DNA from: Runella sp. CRIBMP
GTDB lineage: Bacteria; Bacteroidota; Bacteroidia; Cytophagales; Spirosomataceae
Reading direction: 5' to 3'
Length of the DNA: 64,000 nucleotides
Assembly (NCBI RefSeq): GCF_009905605.1
Contig: NZ_JAAAKZ010000010.1
Coordinates: forward strand, 62,001 to 126,000
Both the position numbers and the translations under genes were made by a program. The notes under the pieces were generated by a model. That model saw only the letters and a list, made by a program, of their open reading frames with translations. It was not told the DNA's origin and made no database searches. Shown one piece after another: positions 1 through 8,658 of the stretch. Position 1 is the stretch's first letter. Each line of letters opens with the position of its first letter.

Positions 1-1235
1 TGTTTACGGTTTTTAACACGTTCAAGTCAGCCATATTTTGGTCGCAGAAGTTAGGAATACCGTCGCCGTCGGTGTCTAGCAAGTCATTTCCAGCGCATTT
101 ATCCATACAATCCAACATACCATCGGCATCGCTGTCTGTTTTCACAAAGGCATAGTAGACATTTAGATCATAAGCTACTGATAATAAGCCGCCACCTGAA
201 ATTCTGATTTTATCAAAGGGCTGCGTTACTTTGAACCCAAGTTGTACACGCGTACCGCCCAATAATGAAGCCGTAAGCAAAGAGCCTCCTGAGATTGTCT
301 GAAGTGGAGTTGTGTTACTACCTAAATAAGTAGTGATGGTAATATTACCCAATACATTGACATCCAAAAGACCCGACCCCTGTTGTACCACAAAACCCGC
401 GTATACATCTCCAGGAGTAGGACTGGCTGTATTAGCCAAGGCAACCTGCAAATAACGTGCACAATTAATCCCAGCTACCAGACTTATCTGGGCCGCATTT
501 GTCGAATCAGCATCAATTGCGTTGTTAGGATTGGATACTCCCCCCCCAAGACATACTCCTAGACCAGTCGTTGTAGAACCTGTAGTAACTCCCGAAGCAT
601 CAGCACCTACCAATGCATTGACGCAGTCTAGTGGGCAAGAAGCAGGCCCTTCAAATGCGTAGTATACATCCAAAGAAGAAAGCAAACCTAAGAGACCACT
701 TGCCGCAAAAAGTTGCACTTCGTCAAAATCGCCCGTTGTAGTGAAGCTCAGGATTTGCTTACCCGTGGTTCCTCCAAAGGCCGTTGCCTTCAAAAGTCCC
801 GAACCGCTGTTGAACGTGGCCGTTTCCACAAGGGTTCCGTTGCGGTAAGTTCTGATTTGGATGTTGTTGAGGAGATTTACGTCCAAAAGGGTACTGCCAC
901 TTCCCACCACAAAACCAACGGTGTTGCCAGAGGGATAATACTGGAGAGAATCTTTTACCGAAACCGCCGAACCAGAGCCTAGCAAGCTGATTCCCGTGGT
1001 TAACGTAGCAAAGTTGGTTAAGTTGCCATCGATGATGTTGGCACCGCTTGCAGCAGTACAGCCAACGCACAAGCCAGTATTCACGGCATTGATAAACGCC
1101 CCACGACCAGCGATGGGGTCCATACAAATTTGGTTGTTTTCGAGGGTTTGCTGTTGGGCAAACACGGTTGTAAAGGCAAGCAGCAGCCCTGCCAGCATGA
1201 CAACAAAGCGCGAGTTTTTGTAAAACGTGGCCATA
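1..1235 (-). CDS. Secreted repeat protein with calcium-type repeats (3' end beyond window)
   Basis: The frame is open from an ATG at 1235 to the window edge, so the C-terminus is missing. The N-terminus (MATFYKNSRF, then a hydrophobic run ending in VFAQQ) is a signal peptide. Two related modules of roughly 160 residues follow, each with a GLLDVN/TLLDVN core and ending in DVYYAF or NVYYAF. After them comes a DSDADGMLDCMDKC...DTDGDGIPNFCD stretch, the Asp-rich thrombospondin type 3 calcium-binding pattern. In Bacteroidota such proteins are commonly type IX secretion cargo with a sorting domain at the missing end. Its role is not recognisable; surface adhesion is an inference. Confidence 0.8.
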
Positions 1236-1502
1236 GATAATTGAATTTGTTTAAGAGATTATTTAAGAACGACACCAAAATTTGGGTTCGTTGTTATGTT
1301 CTCTATTATCAATATCTCGGCCGATTTAGAAGAAATAAAAAGGAATGAAACTTTTAGGAATGGCTAAAAAGCGTACAGGAATGTTTAAGGATAAAAAATA
1401 GATATTGTAGTATTTTTGCGGCATTTGATTGTTTTCGTGCCAAAAATCAGGAGTTATATCAAAAACAACTGATAAGAATCAAAATACACCTTCTAGGCAA
1501 AA

Positions 1503-1542
1503 GAACAAAAAAAATGAAGCTACCAGCAGAGCCGATAGCTTC
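1503..1542 (-). terminator. Rho-independent terminator of the porin-amt transcript
   Basis: On the minus strand a stem GAAGCTA/TAGCTTC (1516-1522 with 1536-1542) is followed by an uninterrupted run of eight T (1506-1513 on the plus strand as A). A second inverted repeat, ACCACAG/CTGTGGT at 1558-1588, lies just upstream with a short TTTTG tail. Both lie 70-150 bases past the amt stop codon, so one or both would end that transcript. Confidence 0.7.
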
Positions 1543-1655
1543 AACGAGTACAACAAAACCACAGTCAATAGGGCTAACCCTCTGTGGTCTTGTTGGTATA
1601 TTTATTCATCCCTTGTTCATTGTCATTATTTAGATGATATGAACCGCGAGAATTA

Positions 1656-2978
1656 CTAAGCTTCAACTAAAAACTCATCGTGCTGGCTGATGTCCAAACC
1701 AACTTTTTCGTCTTCTTCAGATACACGAAGTGGCTCAATAAGGTCAGTTACTTTCAGGATAACGTATGACATCACGAACGCAAAGACGGAAACCAATACC
1801 AAAGCAATCAAGTGATTTTTGAACAACGTAAACGTGCCATATGCCAAACCTTCATCAACAACGGCCGAGTTTACACCCTTAGAAGCAAAGATACCTGTCA
1901 TCAACATACCCATCATACCGCCTACACCGTGGCAAGGGAATACATCAAGCGTGTCATCCAAGGTAGTTTTGGTACGAAGGTGTGCCAAATAGTTTGATAC
2001 CATTGAAGAAATAGCACCGATAAAGATAGACTGAGGAATGGTTACGAAACCACAAGCAGGGGTAATGGCCACTAAACCAACTACCGCACCGATTGAAAAT
2101 CCTAAAGCGGAAGGTTTTTTGCCTTTGGCAGTATCAAAAAGAACCCAAGCCAAACCAGCAGCAGCAGCAGCGGTGTTGGTAGCAGCCAAGGCTGAAACGG
2201 CCAATGGACCTGACCCTACCGCCGAACCAGCGTTGAAACCAAACCATCCGAACCAAAGCAAACCTGTACCTAACAATACATAAGGAATATTGGCTGGAGG
2301 TAAGAAATTAGCTTCTACGTGTGACCGACGACGCTTCAAGTACAAAGCACCCGCCAAAGCAGCCCAACCAGCCGACATGTGAACAACGGTACCACCCGCA
2401 AAATCTAATACGCCTAATTTGAAAAGGAAACCATCAGGGTGCCAAGTCCAGTGCGCCAAAGGTGCATAAACGAAAATGCTGAAAAGCACCATGAAAAGGA
2501 TGTAAGAGCGAAATTTGATACGCTCAGCCAACGAACCCGTAACGAGCGCAGGAGTAATAACGGCGAATTTCAACTGGAAAAATGCAAACAATGCCAATGG
2601 AATGGTAGGAGCCAGTGACCAAGGCTTGCCATCCAATACACCTTTGAACATAAAGAATGTCAGCGGATTTCCAACCCAACCTCCGATTGAATCACCGAAT
2701 GCAAGGCTGAAACCAACAACCACCCAAACAATGCTGATTACGCCCATGGCAATAAAGCTCTGCAACATGGTCGAAATTACGTTTTTGTGGTTAACCATAC
2801 CTCCGTAGAAATACGCTAAGCCGGGAGTCATTAGGAGAACGAATGCCGTGGCAACGAGCATCCAGGCGATGTCGCCTGAGTTGAGACCTTCGGTCACAAT
2901 TTGGGTAGGGATGGCAGGCATCAGAATCCCCAAAAGGCTCACGCCCAACAAAATTACGAGTGGGATGTACTTTTTCAT
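1656..2978 (-). CDS. amt: Ammonium transporter (Amt family)
   Basis: Integral inner-membrane channel for ammonium/ammonia. The start is set at ATG 2978 (MKKYIPLV), 26 codons inside the longest frame, giving 440 residues, normal for the family. A signal-like first helix is followed by about eleven membrane segments. The pore twin histidines are visible: His200 in GGTVVHMSAG and His350 in DVFPCHGVGG; the FYGGMV motif is at 57-62. It follows the porin gene on the same strand with a 114-base gap containing a hairpin, so the two probably form one transcript. No GlnB/GlnK gene is next to it. Confidence 0.95.
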   Translation of the reverse strand: MKKYIPLVILLGVSLLGILMPAIPTQIVTEGLNSGDIAWMLVATAFVLLMTPGLAYFYGGMVNHKNVISTMLQSFIAMGVISIVWVVVGFSLAFGDSIGGWVGNPLTFFMFKGVLDGKPWSLAPTIPLALFAFFQLKFAVITPALVTGSLAERIKFRSYILFMVLFSIFVYAPLAHWTWHPDGFLFKLGVLDFAGGTVVHMSAGWAALAGALYLKRRRSHVEANFLPPANIPYVLLGTGLLWFGWFGFNAGSAVGSGPLAVSALAATNTAAAAAGLAWVLFDTAKGKKPSALGFSIGAVVGLVAITPACGFVTIPQSIFIGAISSMVSNYLAHLRTKTTLDDTLDVFPCHGVGGMMGMLMTGIFASKGVNSAVVDEGLAYGTFTLFKNHLIALVLVSVFAFVMSYVILKVTDLIEPLRVSEEDEKVGLDISQHDEFLVEA

Positions 2979-3026
2979 AAAGTTACTTGACTGGTTTTGG
3001 TTGTACGTTTTATTAAGTAGGAATTG

Positions 3027-3077
3027 GTAGCGGGTAGTCAGCAGATTGACCGACAATCTATACTGACTACCTGTTAC
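3027..3077 (-). promoter_or_regulatory. Intercistronic hairpin between porin and amt
   Basis: GTAGTCAG (3034-3041) pairs with CTGACTAC (3063-3070), enclosing a second stem AGATTG/CAATCT; partial complementarity continues outward. There is no T run, so it is more likely an RNA processing, stability or partial termination element that sets the porin:transporter ratio. That role is inferred from position only. Confidence 0.5.
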
Positions 3078-3092
3078 GGTTTACCGAGTGTA

Positions 3093-4334
3093 CTAAAACT
3101 TATAGATGAAAGCCAATCCAAGGGTTGATTGTGAACTCTTGGTAAAATCACCGTTTTCATCCTCAAATTGCTGATTTTTTGCTTCGCTAGTGCCGCTCAC
3201 CTTCTTGTAAGCATCCAAACGGAACTCAGGTTTTATGAGCAAGTGACCATCGGCCAAAGTGAAGTTACCAGTCAAAGTCAATGAATTTACAGAAGTACCT
3301 TCTCCTTTTTTGTTAAGCAGGGCACGAACACCGCTACTATTGTCAAAATACTCATAACGCGCTCCGATACTGAATATATCGCTGGCCGCAACGTTGAAGT
3401 AACCCGCAGCACCGCCCCATGTTTGCGCTGTAGTTGGGCCACCTGCACCTTGATAATCACCTTTTTGTGAACCGTAAGCAGCGTTCAATCCAACCAAGAG
3501 CTTGTCAGTAGCCTGATAAGAAGTGGTCAAATCTAACACTCTGTAGTGCGCATCAGGAGTGTTTCCGTTGTCATCAGGGCTGGCTTCATTGCTGTTGATG
3601 AAGTTAAGGTATACGTTCCAGCCTTTAGCAGGATTGATAAACAATTGAGAGATAAGACCTTTTTTGCGGTTGTTATCATTCAAATTGTCAACGTTGTTGA
3701 CAAGACCCAACATCAACGATACTTTATCAGAAAAAGCATAGTTAGCTTTTACTCCAATGTGGTAGAATGGGCCGTTATTGAAAAGATTTGACAATGAATA
3801 GTTGAAGTTAACAGGCGCATCAATTACTTCATAACCGATGTGGGTACCAAACTGACCCGCCGTAAGCGTAAACTTGCTTGAAGCTTTCCAGTTAAAGTAA
3901 GCTTGCTTAATGGCTAAAGCCGTGTTTGTGTTGCTGCCCAAAGCACCCAGTACGTTACCGTAGTTTCCCAGGTCGGCGTTTGGTCCGAATGCCAAATCTA
4001 CCACCACATCCGACTTATCATTGCTATACTGCATTTTGGTTTGCACCAAACCCAAAGAGAACTGTCCTGATTTTTGATCAAATGCCCGAGCATAATAAGC
4101 ACCCAAGTTTGAACGTGAAGCTGGCTTGTTGAAATTGCCAATGTAGTAGGAATCAATATAACCCGAAAAAGTAAAAGTGCCTTTTTTCTCTTCTTCTCCT
4201 TCTGTTTTGGTTTCTACTTTAGTTTCTGATTTACTTTCTTCTTTCTTACCATCTGTTTTTCCACCTGCATTTCCCTTAGGAAAAGCCAAAAAGGTTGCAA
4301 ACAAACATAAAACAAGTAAATTAAATTTTTTCAT
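3093..4334 (-). CDS. Outer-membrane porin, OmpL-like beta-barrel (BBP2 type)
   Basis: Predicted 413-residue outer-membrane barrel. The start is taken at ATG 4334 (MKKFNLLVLCLFATFLAFPKG, a clear signal peptide); the longer frame adds 37 low-quality residues. A Lys/Glu-rich linker is followed by FTFSGYIDSYYIGNFN, then alternating amphipathic strands, and the protein ends in an aromatic residue (LGLAFIYKF), the usual barrel-insertion signal. The pattern fits the putative beta-barrel porin-2 family. It lies directly upstream of amt on the same strand, so it may be the outer-membrane route for ammonium or another small cation; this is inference from context. Confidence 0.8.
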   Translation of the reverse strand: MKKFNLLVLCLFATFLAFPKGNAGGKTDGKKEESKSETKVETKTEGEEEKKGTFTFSGYIDSYYIGNFNKPASRSNLGAYYARAFDQKSGQFSLGLVQTKMQYSNDKSDVVVDLAFGPNADLGNYGNVLGALGSNTNTALAIKQAYFNWKASSKFTLTAGQFGTHIGYEVIDAPVNFNYSLSNLFNNGPFYHIGVKANYAFSDKVSLMLGLVNNVDNLNDNNRKKGLISQLFINPAKGWNVYLNFINSNEASPDDNGNTPDAHYRVLDLTTSYQATDKLLVGLNAAYGSQKGDYQGAGGPTTAQTWGGAAGYFNVAASDIFSIGARYEYFDNSSGVRALLNKKGEGTSVNSLTLTGNFTLADGHLLIKPEFRLDAYKKVSGTSEAKNQQFEDENGDFTKSSQSTLGLAFIYKF

Positions 4335-4674
4335 AATATTATTTTGTTTAAGGTGGGTATTGAGTGGTTTTGTTTTCCGATACAAACTTTGACTTATTTT
4401 TATAAAAATCCAAATTTTTGGTTCGTTTTTTAAGTAATTTTTCATAAAAATTTAATATTTCCGCAGTTTTATACTTAATATTATTGATAAATTTAATTTA
4501 TTATTAAAAAAATACAACTTTTAGTTTTATTCTGCATTATTAAATAATCTCAAAATATTATTTGCCCACTACTTCAACAATATGTAAACAAAACATTTGA
4601 ATAATTATATTTTATTTCAACTTGGCCATTCGAAACATCCTTAAATTATTAAATCAAAATCGGCATAAAGCGCA
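4335..4674. other. A+T-rich intergenic region upstream of the porin gene
   Basis: Very A+T-rich leader and promoter region of the porin-amt unit. I found no exact TAnnTTTG box on the minus strand and no clear sigma-54 motif. No open frame looks protein-coding. Confidence 0.5.
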
Positions 4675-4706
4675 CAAAAAAAGCCCCTGAGAAATCTCAG
4701 GGGCTT
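4675..4706 (-). terminator. Rho-independent terminator of the ferredoxin gene
   Basis: A perfect 10-base stem AGCCCCTGAG/CTCAGGGGCT with a four-base loop (4682-4705) is followed on the minus strand by seven T. It lies 40 bases past the stop codon at 4746. Confidence 0.9.
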
Positions 4707-4745
4707 AGATTGAAGGAACTTTCCTCTTATTTAAAAGACATTGGG

Positions 4746-5093
4746 TTATTCACCGTGCATCCACGCTTTCTTGGCAAGCAATGTTTCTTCATCCTCTACA
4801 TTTTCTGGATCGGCCACACAACAATCTACGGGACAAACAGCGGCGCATTGCGGCTCCTCATGAAAACCCATACATTCAGTACACTTATCAGTAACAATGT
4901 AGTAAAATTCGTTTGAAATAGGTGCTTGTTTTACTTTGGCGTCTACAACGGTACCATCACCATAGTCAACTTCTTCCAAATGAGTACCACCTGCGTATGT
5001 CCATTCTACGCCACCTTCGTATATTGCAGTATTCGGACATTCCGGCTCGCATGCACCGCAGTTGATGCATTCGTCAGTAATCATGATTGCCAT
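4746..5093 (-). CDS. 4Fe-4S dicluster ferredoxin
   Basis: Soluble electron carrier of 115 residues with two iron-sulfur clusters. The start is ATG 5093 ([13 protein letters not shown]). The first motif is [12 protein letters not shown] and the second [22 protein letters not shown], with an insertion between the second and third cysteines typical of the 7Fe/8Fe Clostridium/Azotobacter-type ferredoxins. The C-terminus is acidic. It is divergent from the acyl-CoA reductase gene 133 bases away; a shared control region suggests linked expression, but no direct electron-transfer link can be claimed. Confidence 0.93.
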   Translation of the reverse strand: MAIMITDECINCGACEPECPNTAIYEGGVEWTYAGGTHLEEVDYGDGTVVDAKVKQAPISNEFYYIVTDKCTECMGFHEEPQCAAVCPVDCCVADPENVEDEETLLAKKAWMHGE

Positions 5094-5144
5094 AATTGCA
5101 CTGTATCGTTTAGTTTTGGGATATTTGCACTTGTAATCAAAAAA

Positions 5145-5152
5145 CAAATTTA
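5145..5152 (-). promoter_or_regulatory. Candidate -7 box for the ferredoxin gene
   Basis: The minus strand reads TAAATTTG, an exact match to the Bacteroidota TAnnTTTG box, about 52 bases upstream of the ATG. No good -33 TTTG is seen at the expected distance, so this is only moderately supported. Confidence 0.4.
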
Positions 5153-5226
5153 ATTATTTAAAGTTTCGGTTGGGTCATAAAAATCATAATTCTTTGATTT
5201 TTTGTACTTTTCCCATAAATATTTCA

Positions 5227-6249
5227 ATGAATAATAGCACCGAACACATAGCACCCTTTGTTGAGCTGGGCAAAATCCTCACCTCCAATGCCATAGAAGA
5301 CGTTGTCTTTAAGGCATATTCACAAAATCATTGGTTCATTCCTGACTTTGTTACCCATGCACTGAAGGCCATCGGAGAAGAATACCTCAACGAAGAAAAA
5401 CTTCGAACTTGGCTCAGTACCTATCAATTACAGTCATGGCAGCCTGATTTTGTCCCCAAAAAAATCGGGGTGGTCATGGCTGGAAATATTCCCGCCGTTG
5501 GTTTTCATGATTTACTGAGCGTACTCCTCAGCGGTCATCACCTTATGGCCAAACTCAGCACCGACGACCGCGTCTTGATGCTGTTTTTGATTGAAAAATT
5601 GACTGAAATAGCACCCGCCTTGGCTCAACGCATCACCCTTGCCGAACGTTTAAACGCCGCTGATGCCTACATTGCCACGGGCAGCGACAACACCTCCCGC
5701 TATTTTGAATACTATTTTTCCAAGAAACCGCACCTTATTCGTCGCAACCGTACATCGGTCGGAATTTTGACGGGCGAAGAAACAAACGAAGAATTGATGG
5801 GATTGGGAAGAGATGTTTACTCCTATTTTGGCCTCGGCTGCCGCAATGTCTCCAAAATCTTTGTTCCCACAGGCTATGATTTTTCTAAATTTTATGAAGC
5901 CATCGAGCCGCAACTCGACTTTTTTAGAAACCATCATAAGTATTTTAATAATTATGAATACAACAAATCGGTGTATCTCGTCAACCGGGAGCCGCACCTC
6001 GACAATGGTTTTTTGATGCTCCGGGAAACCGAATCGTTGGTTTCGCCTATTTCGGTGCTGTTTTTTGAATATTACGCCAATGCCCACGACCTAAAATCAA
6101 AATTGGAAGCTCATTCTGAAAAGATCCAGTGCATTGTGTCCAAAGAAGGTCACTTCCCGTCAAGTCTTCCATTGGGGGAAGCTCAAAAACCGTCTTTGTA
6201 TGACTACGCCGATGGGGTAGATACGATGGCTTTTTTGACCAGCTTATAA
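5227..6249 (+). CDS. Acyl-CoA reductase, LuxC family
   Basis: Predicted NADPH-dependent reductase of fatty acyl thioesters to aldehydes (aldehyde dehydrogenase superfamily, LuxC branch), 340 residues. The start ATG 5227 (MNNSTEHIAPF) is chosen because the upstream 19 codons look non-coding. Family features: GVVMAGNIPAVGFHDLLSVLLSGH near residues 80-105, and GLGCRNVSKIFVP around 205-217, carrying the likely catalytic cysteine. There are no luxA/B/D/E genes here, so light production is not implied; aldehyde or lipid metabolism is more likely. A strong terminator follows. Confidence 0.85.
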   Translation: MNNSTEHIAPFVELGKILTSNAIEDVVFKAYSQNHWFIPDFVTHALKAIGEEYLNEEKLRTWLSTYQLQSWQPDFVPKKIGVVMAGNIPAVGFHDLLSVLLSGHHLMAKLSTDDRVLMLFLIEKLTEIAPALAQRITLAERLNAADAYIATGSDNTSRYFEYYFSKKPHLIRRNRTSVGILTGEETNEELMGLGRDVYSYFGLGCRNVSKIFVPTGYDFSKFYEAIEPQLDFFRNHHKYFNNYEYNKSVYLVNREPHLDNGFLMLRETESLVSPISVLFFEYYANAHDLKSKLEAHSEKIQCIVSKEGHFPSSLPLGEAQKPSLYDYADGVDTMAFLTSL

Positions 6250-6251
6250 TT

Positions 6252-6307
6252 ATTTCGGCCATTCGGATTTTTTTCAAAAAAGAACCCGAATGGCCGAAAA
6301 CTTTTTA
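6252..6307 (+). terminator. Terminator after the acyl-CoA reductase gene
   Basis: Stem TTCGGCCATTCGG paired with CCGAATGGCCGAA (about 6254-6266 with 6286-6298), followed on the plus strand by AACTTTTTATT. The convergent ligase gene ends 30 bases further on, so the hairpin may serve both directions. Confidence 0.85.
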
Positions 6308-6336
6308 TTCTCTCATTCTGAAGGCCAATTCCTTCA

Positions 6337-7434
6337 TTACAATCCATAGGCAGTTTCTTGCACAATGTAATCCACTACCCGAGTAAAATCCTGCGTGGCT
6401 TCCCATACCGCCAACTGACGGTCGGCTCCAGTACCCATTTCCAGAATTTTGTGAATGTATTCTACCTCTTTTCGACTACCGAGGTCGTCAACCACATCAT
6501 CCACAAACTCAAGCAGCTCTTGCGCCAAGTTATAATAAGGAACTTCTTCTTTACGGCCAAAATCAATGAGTTTGCCGTGAATTCCGTAACGAGCCGCCCG
6601 CCACTTGTTTTCGTTGATAAGGATTTTGCGATAATGCTGAAAGTTGAGGTTTTTGCTCATCAACTTATAAATCTTCACCACCAACGCCTGCATGAGCGCC
6701 GCCAAACAGATGGTTTCATCGGCCCGCATCGGAATATCACAGACGCGGTATTCGATGGTATTATAGAAAGGATGCAGGCGCAGGTCCCACCAAATCTTTT
6801 TGCCGTTGTCGATGCACCCCGTTTTAACGAGCAGGTTTACGTAATCGTCGTAATCGTGCGCCGTTTCAAAATATTCGGGAATACCCGTTCGAGGAAACTT
6901 GTCAAATACTTTTGAGCGATACGATTTAAAACCCGTATTGCGTCCGCACCAAAAAGGCGAATTGGTAGAAAGTGCATAAATATGCGGCAAAAAGTACGTC
7001 AATGAATTGATAAGTTTGACCCCCGTGTCCCGGTCAGGAATACCAATGTGAACATGCAACCCAAAAATCAAGTTGCCACGCGCCACGTCACGCATTTCTT
7101 CGATAAGCTTATCGTAGCGCGGATTGGGCGTAATCAGCTCATCCTGCCAATCAGAAAAAGGGTGCGTACCCGCCGCCGCAATCTTAAGATTTTGCTGCGC
7201 TGCCAAATCAATGATCATCTTCCGCAAGTACGTCACCTCCTGACGCGCCTCCTGAATATTGGTACAAATATTGGTTCCTACTTCCACGACCGACTGGTGC
7301 ATTTCGGCCGTAACGCGCTCTTTAAGAATGATTTTACCATCCTCTACAATCTTCGACATGTGGGAGCGCAGCCCACGAGTTTCAGGGTCTATTGTCTGAA
7401 ATTCTTCCTCAATTCCGAGTGTAAAAAGGGGCAT
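6337..7434 (-). CDS. Carboxylate-amine ligase, GCS2 / YbdK family
   Basis: 365 residues, full length for the YbdK-like glutamate-cysteine ligase 2 family, ATP-dependent enzymes that join a carboxylate to an amine. The N-terminal metal/ATP signature FTLGIEEEFQTID is at residues 4-16, EMHQSVVEVGTN follows near 44-55, and GLHVHIGIPD and WWDLRLHPFYNTIEYRVCDIP are the further family blocks. The substrate cannot be read from sequence. It is the last gene of a minus-strand set with an ATP-grasp ligase and an alpha/beta-hydrolase (gaps of 81 and 72 bases), suggesting a joint biosynthetic route rather than glutathione synthesis. Confidence 0.88.
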   Translation of the reverse strand: MPLFTLGIEEEFQTIDPETRGLRSHMSKIVEDGKIILKERVTAEMHQSVVEVGTNICTNIQEARQEVTYLRKMIIDLAAQQNLKIAAAGTHPFSDWQDELITPNPRYDKLIEEMRDVARGNLIFGLHVHIGIPDRDTGVKLINSLTYFLPHIYALSTNSPFWCGRNTGFKSYRSKVFDKFPRTGIPEYFETAHDYDDYVNLLVKTGCIDNGKKIWWDLRLHPFYNTIEYRVCDIPMRADETICLAALMQALVVKIYKLMSKNLNFQHYRKILINENKWRAARYGIHGKLIDFGRKEEVPYYNLAQELLEFVDDVVDDLGSRKEVEYIHKILEMGTGADRQLAVWEATQDFTRVVDYIVQETAYGL

Positions 7435-7515
7435 AGCAGATGAGTTTACAGGATGCCGTTTGCGGTTGGTACGCCGATGAGCCTAGCACCGCCGTACCAA
7501 CAGCAAACAATAAAC

Positions 7516-8586
7516 TTATTTTTTCTTGGGCGCTTTTTTAGCTGGTTCTTCGTCTTTTGCCTTTTTGGGCGCAGCTTTTTTGGGAGCCTCTTCGGTGGGT
7601 TCGACATCGCCCTTGGCCAAATTTGCAATCGGCAAATTCATGGCCGAAGTGCGCACAAAACTACCCCACGTAAGGTTGGTTTTGCCTTCTTTATGCGCTT
7701 TTGCTTTTTCGATGGCCATTTTAGCGGCGTTTTCAACAATCCAATCAAAGTTTTCCTGTCCTACGGAATGAATGTCGGCATCGGGCGCAGGATTACAAAA
7801 ATCAATGGCGTACGGAATGCCATCATGTACGGCAAATTCTACGGTATTAAAATCATACCCGAGGGCTTTGTTGAGACGCAATACATAATCAGTAATCGTA
7901 GCAATGAGTTTTTTATGGGCCTCACCCGTGGTTTTGGGCTGCGTAGCGTAGCGAAGGTGGTGAGGATTGCGCGGCTCATACGGCATGATGTGGACGTATT
8001 TACCACCCAAACAATAGCAACGATAATAATCTTCAAAGGTAACCTCACTTTGCAGCATCATCACCAACTGTTCGGTTTCGGCGTGTTTGTTCCACAAATC
8101 ATCCATATCATGGATTTTATAGACGCTTTTCCACCCTCCGCCCGCGTGGGGTTTCATGTAGGCTGGAAAACCCACGTATTCAAACATTTCTCCCCAGGCC
8201 ATCGGCATTTTCAGGTTACGAAATGAAGTTTCTGAAGTATCGGTCGGACGTTCTTTGGAAGGCATCAATACCGTATTTGGCACTGGCACACCTAGTTTCA
8301 CGGCTAGCGCATTATTAAAAAACTTCTCATCGGCACTCCACCAAAACGGGTTGTTGATAACCGCGGTGCCGCAAAGCGCGGCATTTTTAAGAAACGCCCG
8401 ATAAAAAGGCACATCCTGCGAAATACGGTCGATAATGACGGCGTAGTCAGTGGCTTCTCCCTGTACTACCCGATCAATTAGTACTGGCTCTGCAATAATA
8501 TTTTTACCATCTAATTGGTTGACCCGTTCAACAAAAGCTTGGGGGAATGTATTTTCCATTCCATGAAGTATTCCTATTTTTTTCAT
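7516..8586 (-). CDS. ATP-grasp ligase-like protein with Lys/Ala/Pro-rich tail
   Basis: 356 residues from ATG 8586 (MKKIGILHGMENTFP). The body resembles RimK/D-Ala-D-Ala-type ATP-grasp ligases: a central PAYMKPHAGGGWKSVYKI nucleotide-binding strand, a conserved EVTFEDYYRCYCLGG segment, and the metal-binding region NTVEFAVHDGIPYAIDFCNPAPDAD. The last ~40 residues (EEAPKKAAPKKAKDEEPAKKAPKKK) form a histone H1-like basic tail, which may bind nucleic acid or an acidic partner. It sits between the GCS2-type ligase and the hydrolase on the same strand. The product is unknown; amide or peptide bond formation is the family reaction. Confidence 0.8.
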   Translation of the reverse strand: MKKIGILHGMENTFPQAFVERVNQLDGKNIIAEPVLIDRVVQGEATDYAVIIDRISQDVPFYRAFLKNAALCGTAVINNPFWWSADEKFFNNALAVKLGVPVPNTVLMPSKERPTDTSETSFRNLKMPMAWGEMFEYVGFPAYMKPHAGGGWKSVYKIHDMDDLWNKHAETEQLVMMLQSEVTFEDYYRCYCLGGKYVHIMPYEPRNPHHLRYATQPKTTGEAHKKLIATITDYVLRLNKALGYDFNTVEFAVHDGIPYAIDFCNPAPDADIHSVGQENFDWIVENAAKMAIEKAKAHKEGKTNLTWGSFVRTSAMNLPIANLAKGDVEPTEEAPKKAAPKKAKDEEPAKKAPKKK

Positions 8587-8658
8587 AAATGAATCACCGG
8601 ATGCCCCGGCGCGGTTAGTGTGATTTTTAGATGACAATTATTTGCAAGATAGACTGAT

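Noticed and set aside
2979-4745. NtrC or sigma-54 control of amt
   Set aside because: No TGGCAC-N5-TTGC type element was seen upstream of porin or amt, so nitrogen control of that kind is not supported.
7453-8226. Plus-strand frame of 257 codons opposite the ATP-grasp gene
   Set aside because: It is the mirror of the well-supported minus-strand ligase gene; composition is aromatic-rich in the pattern of an antisense frame.
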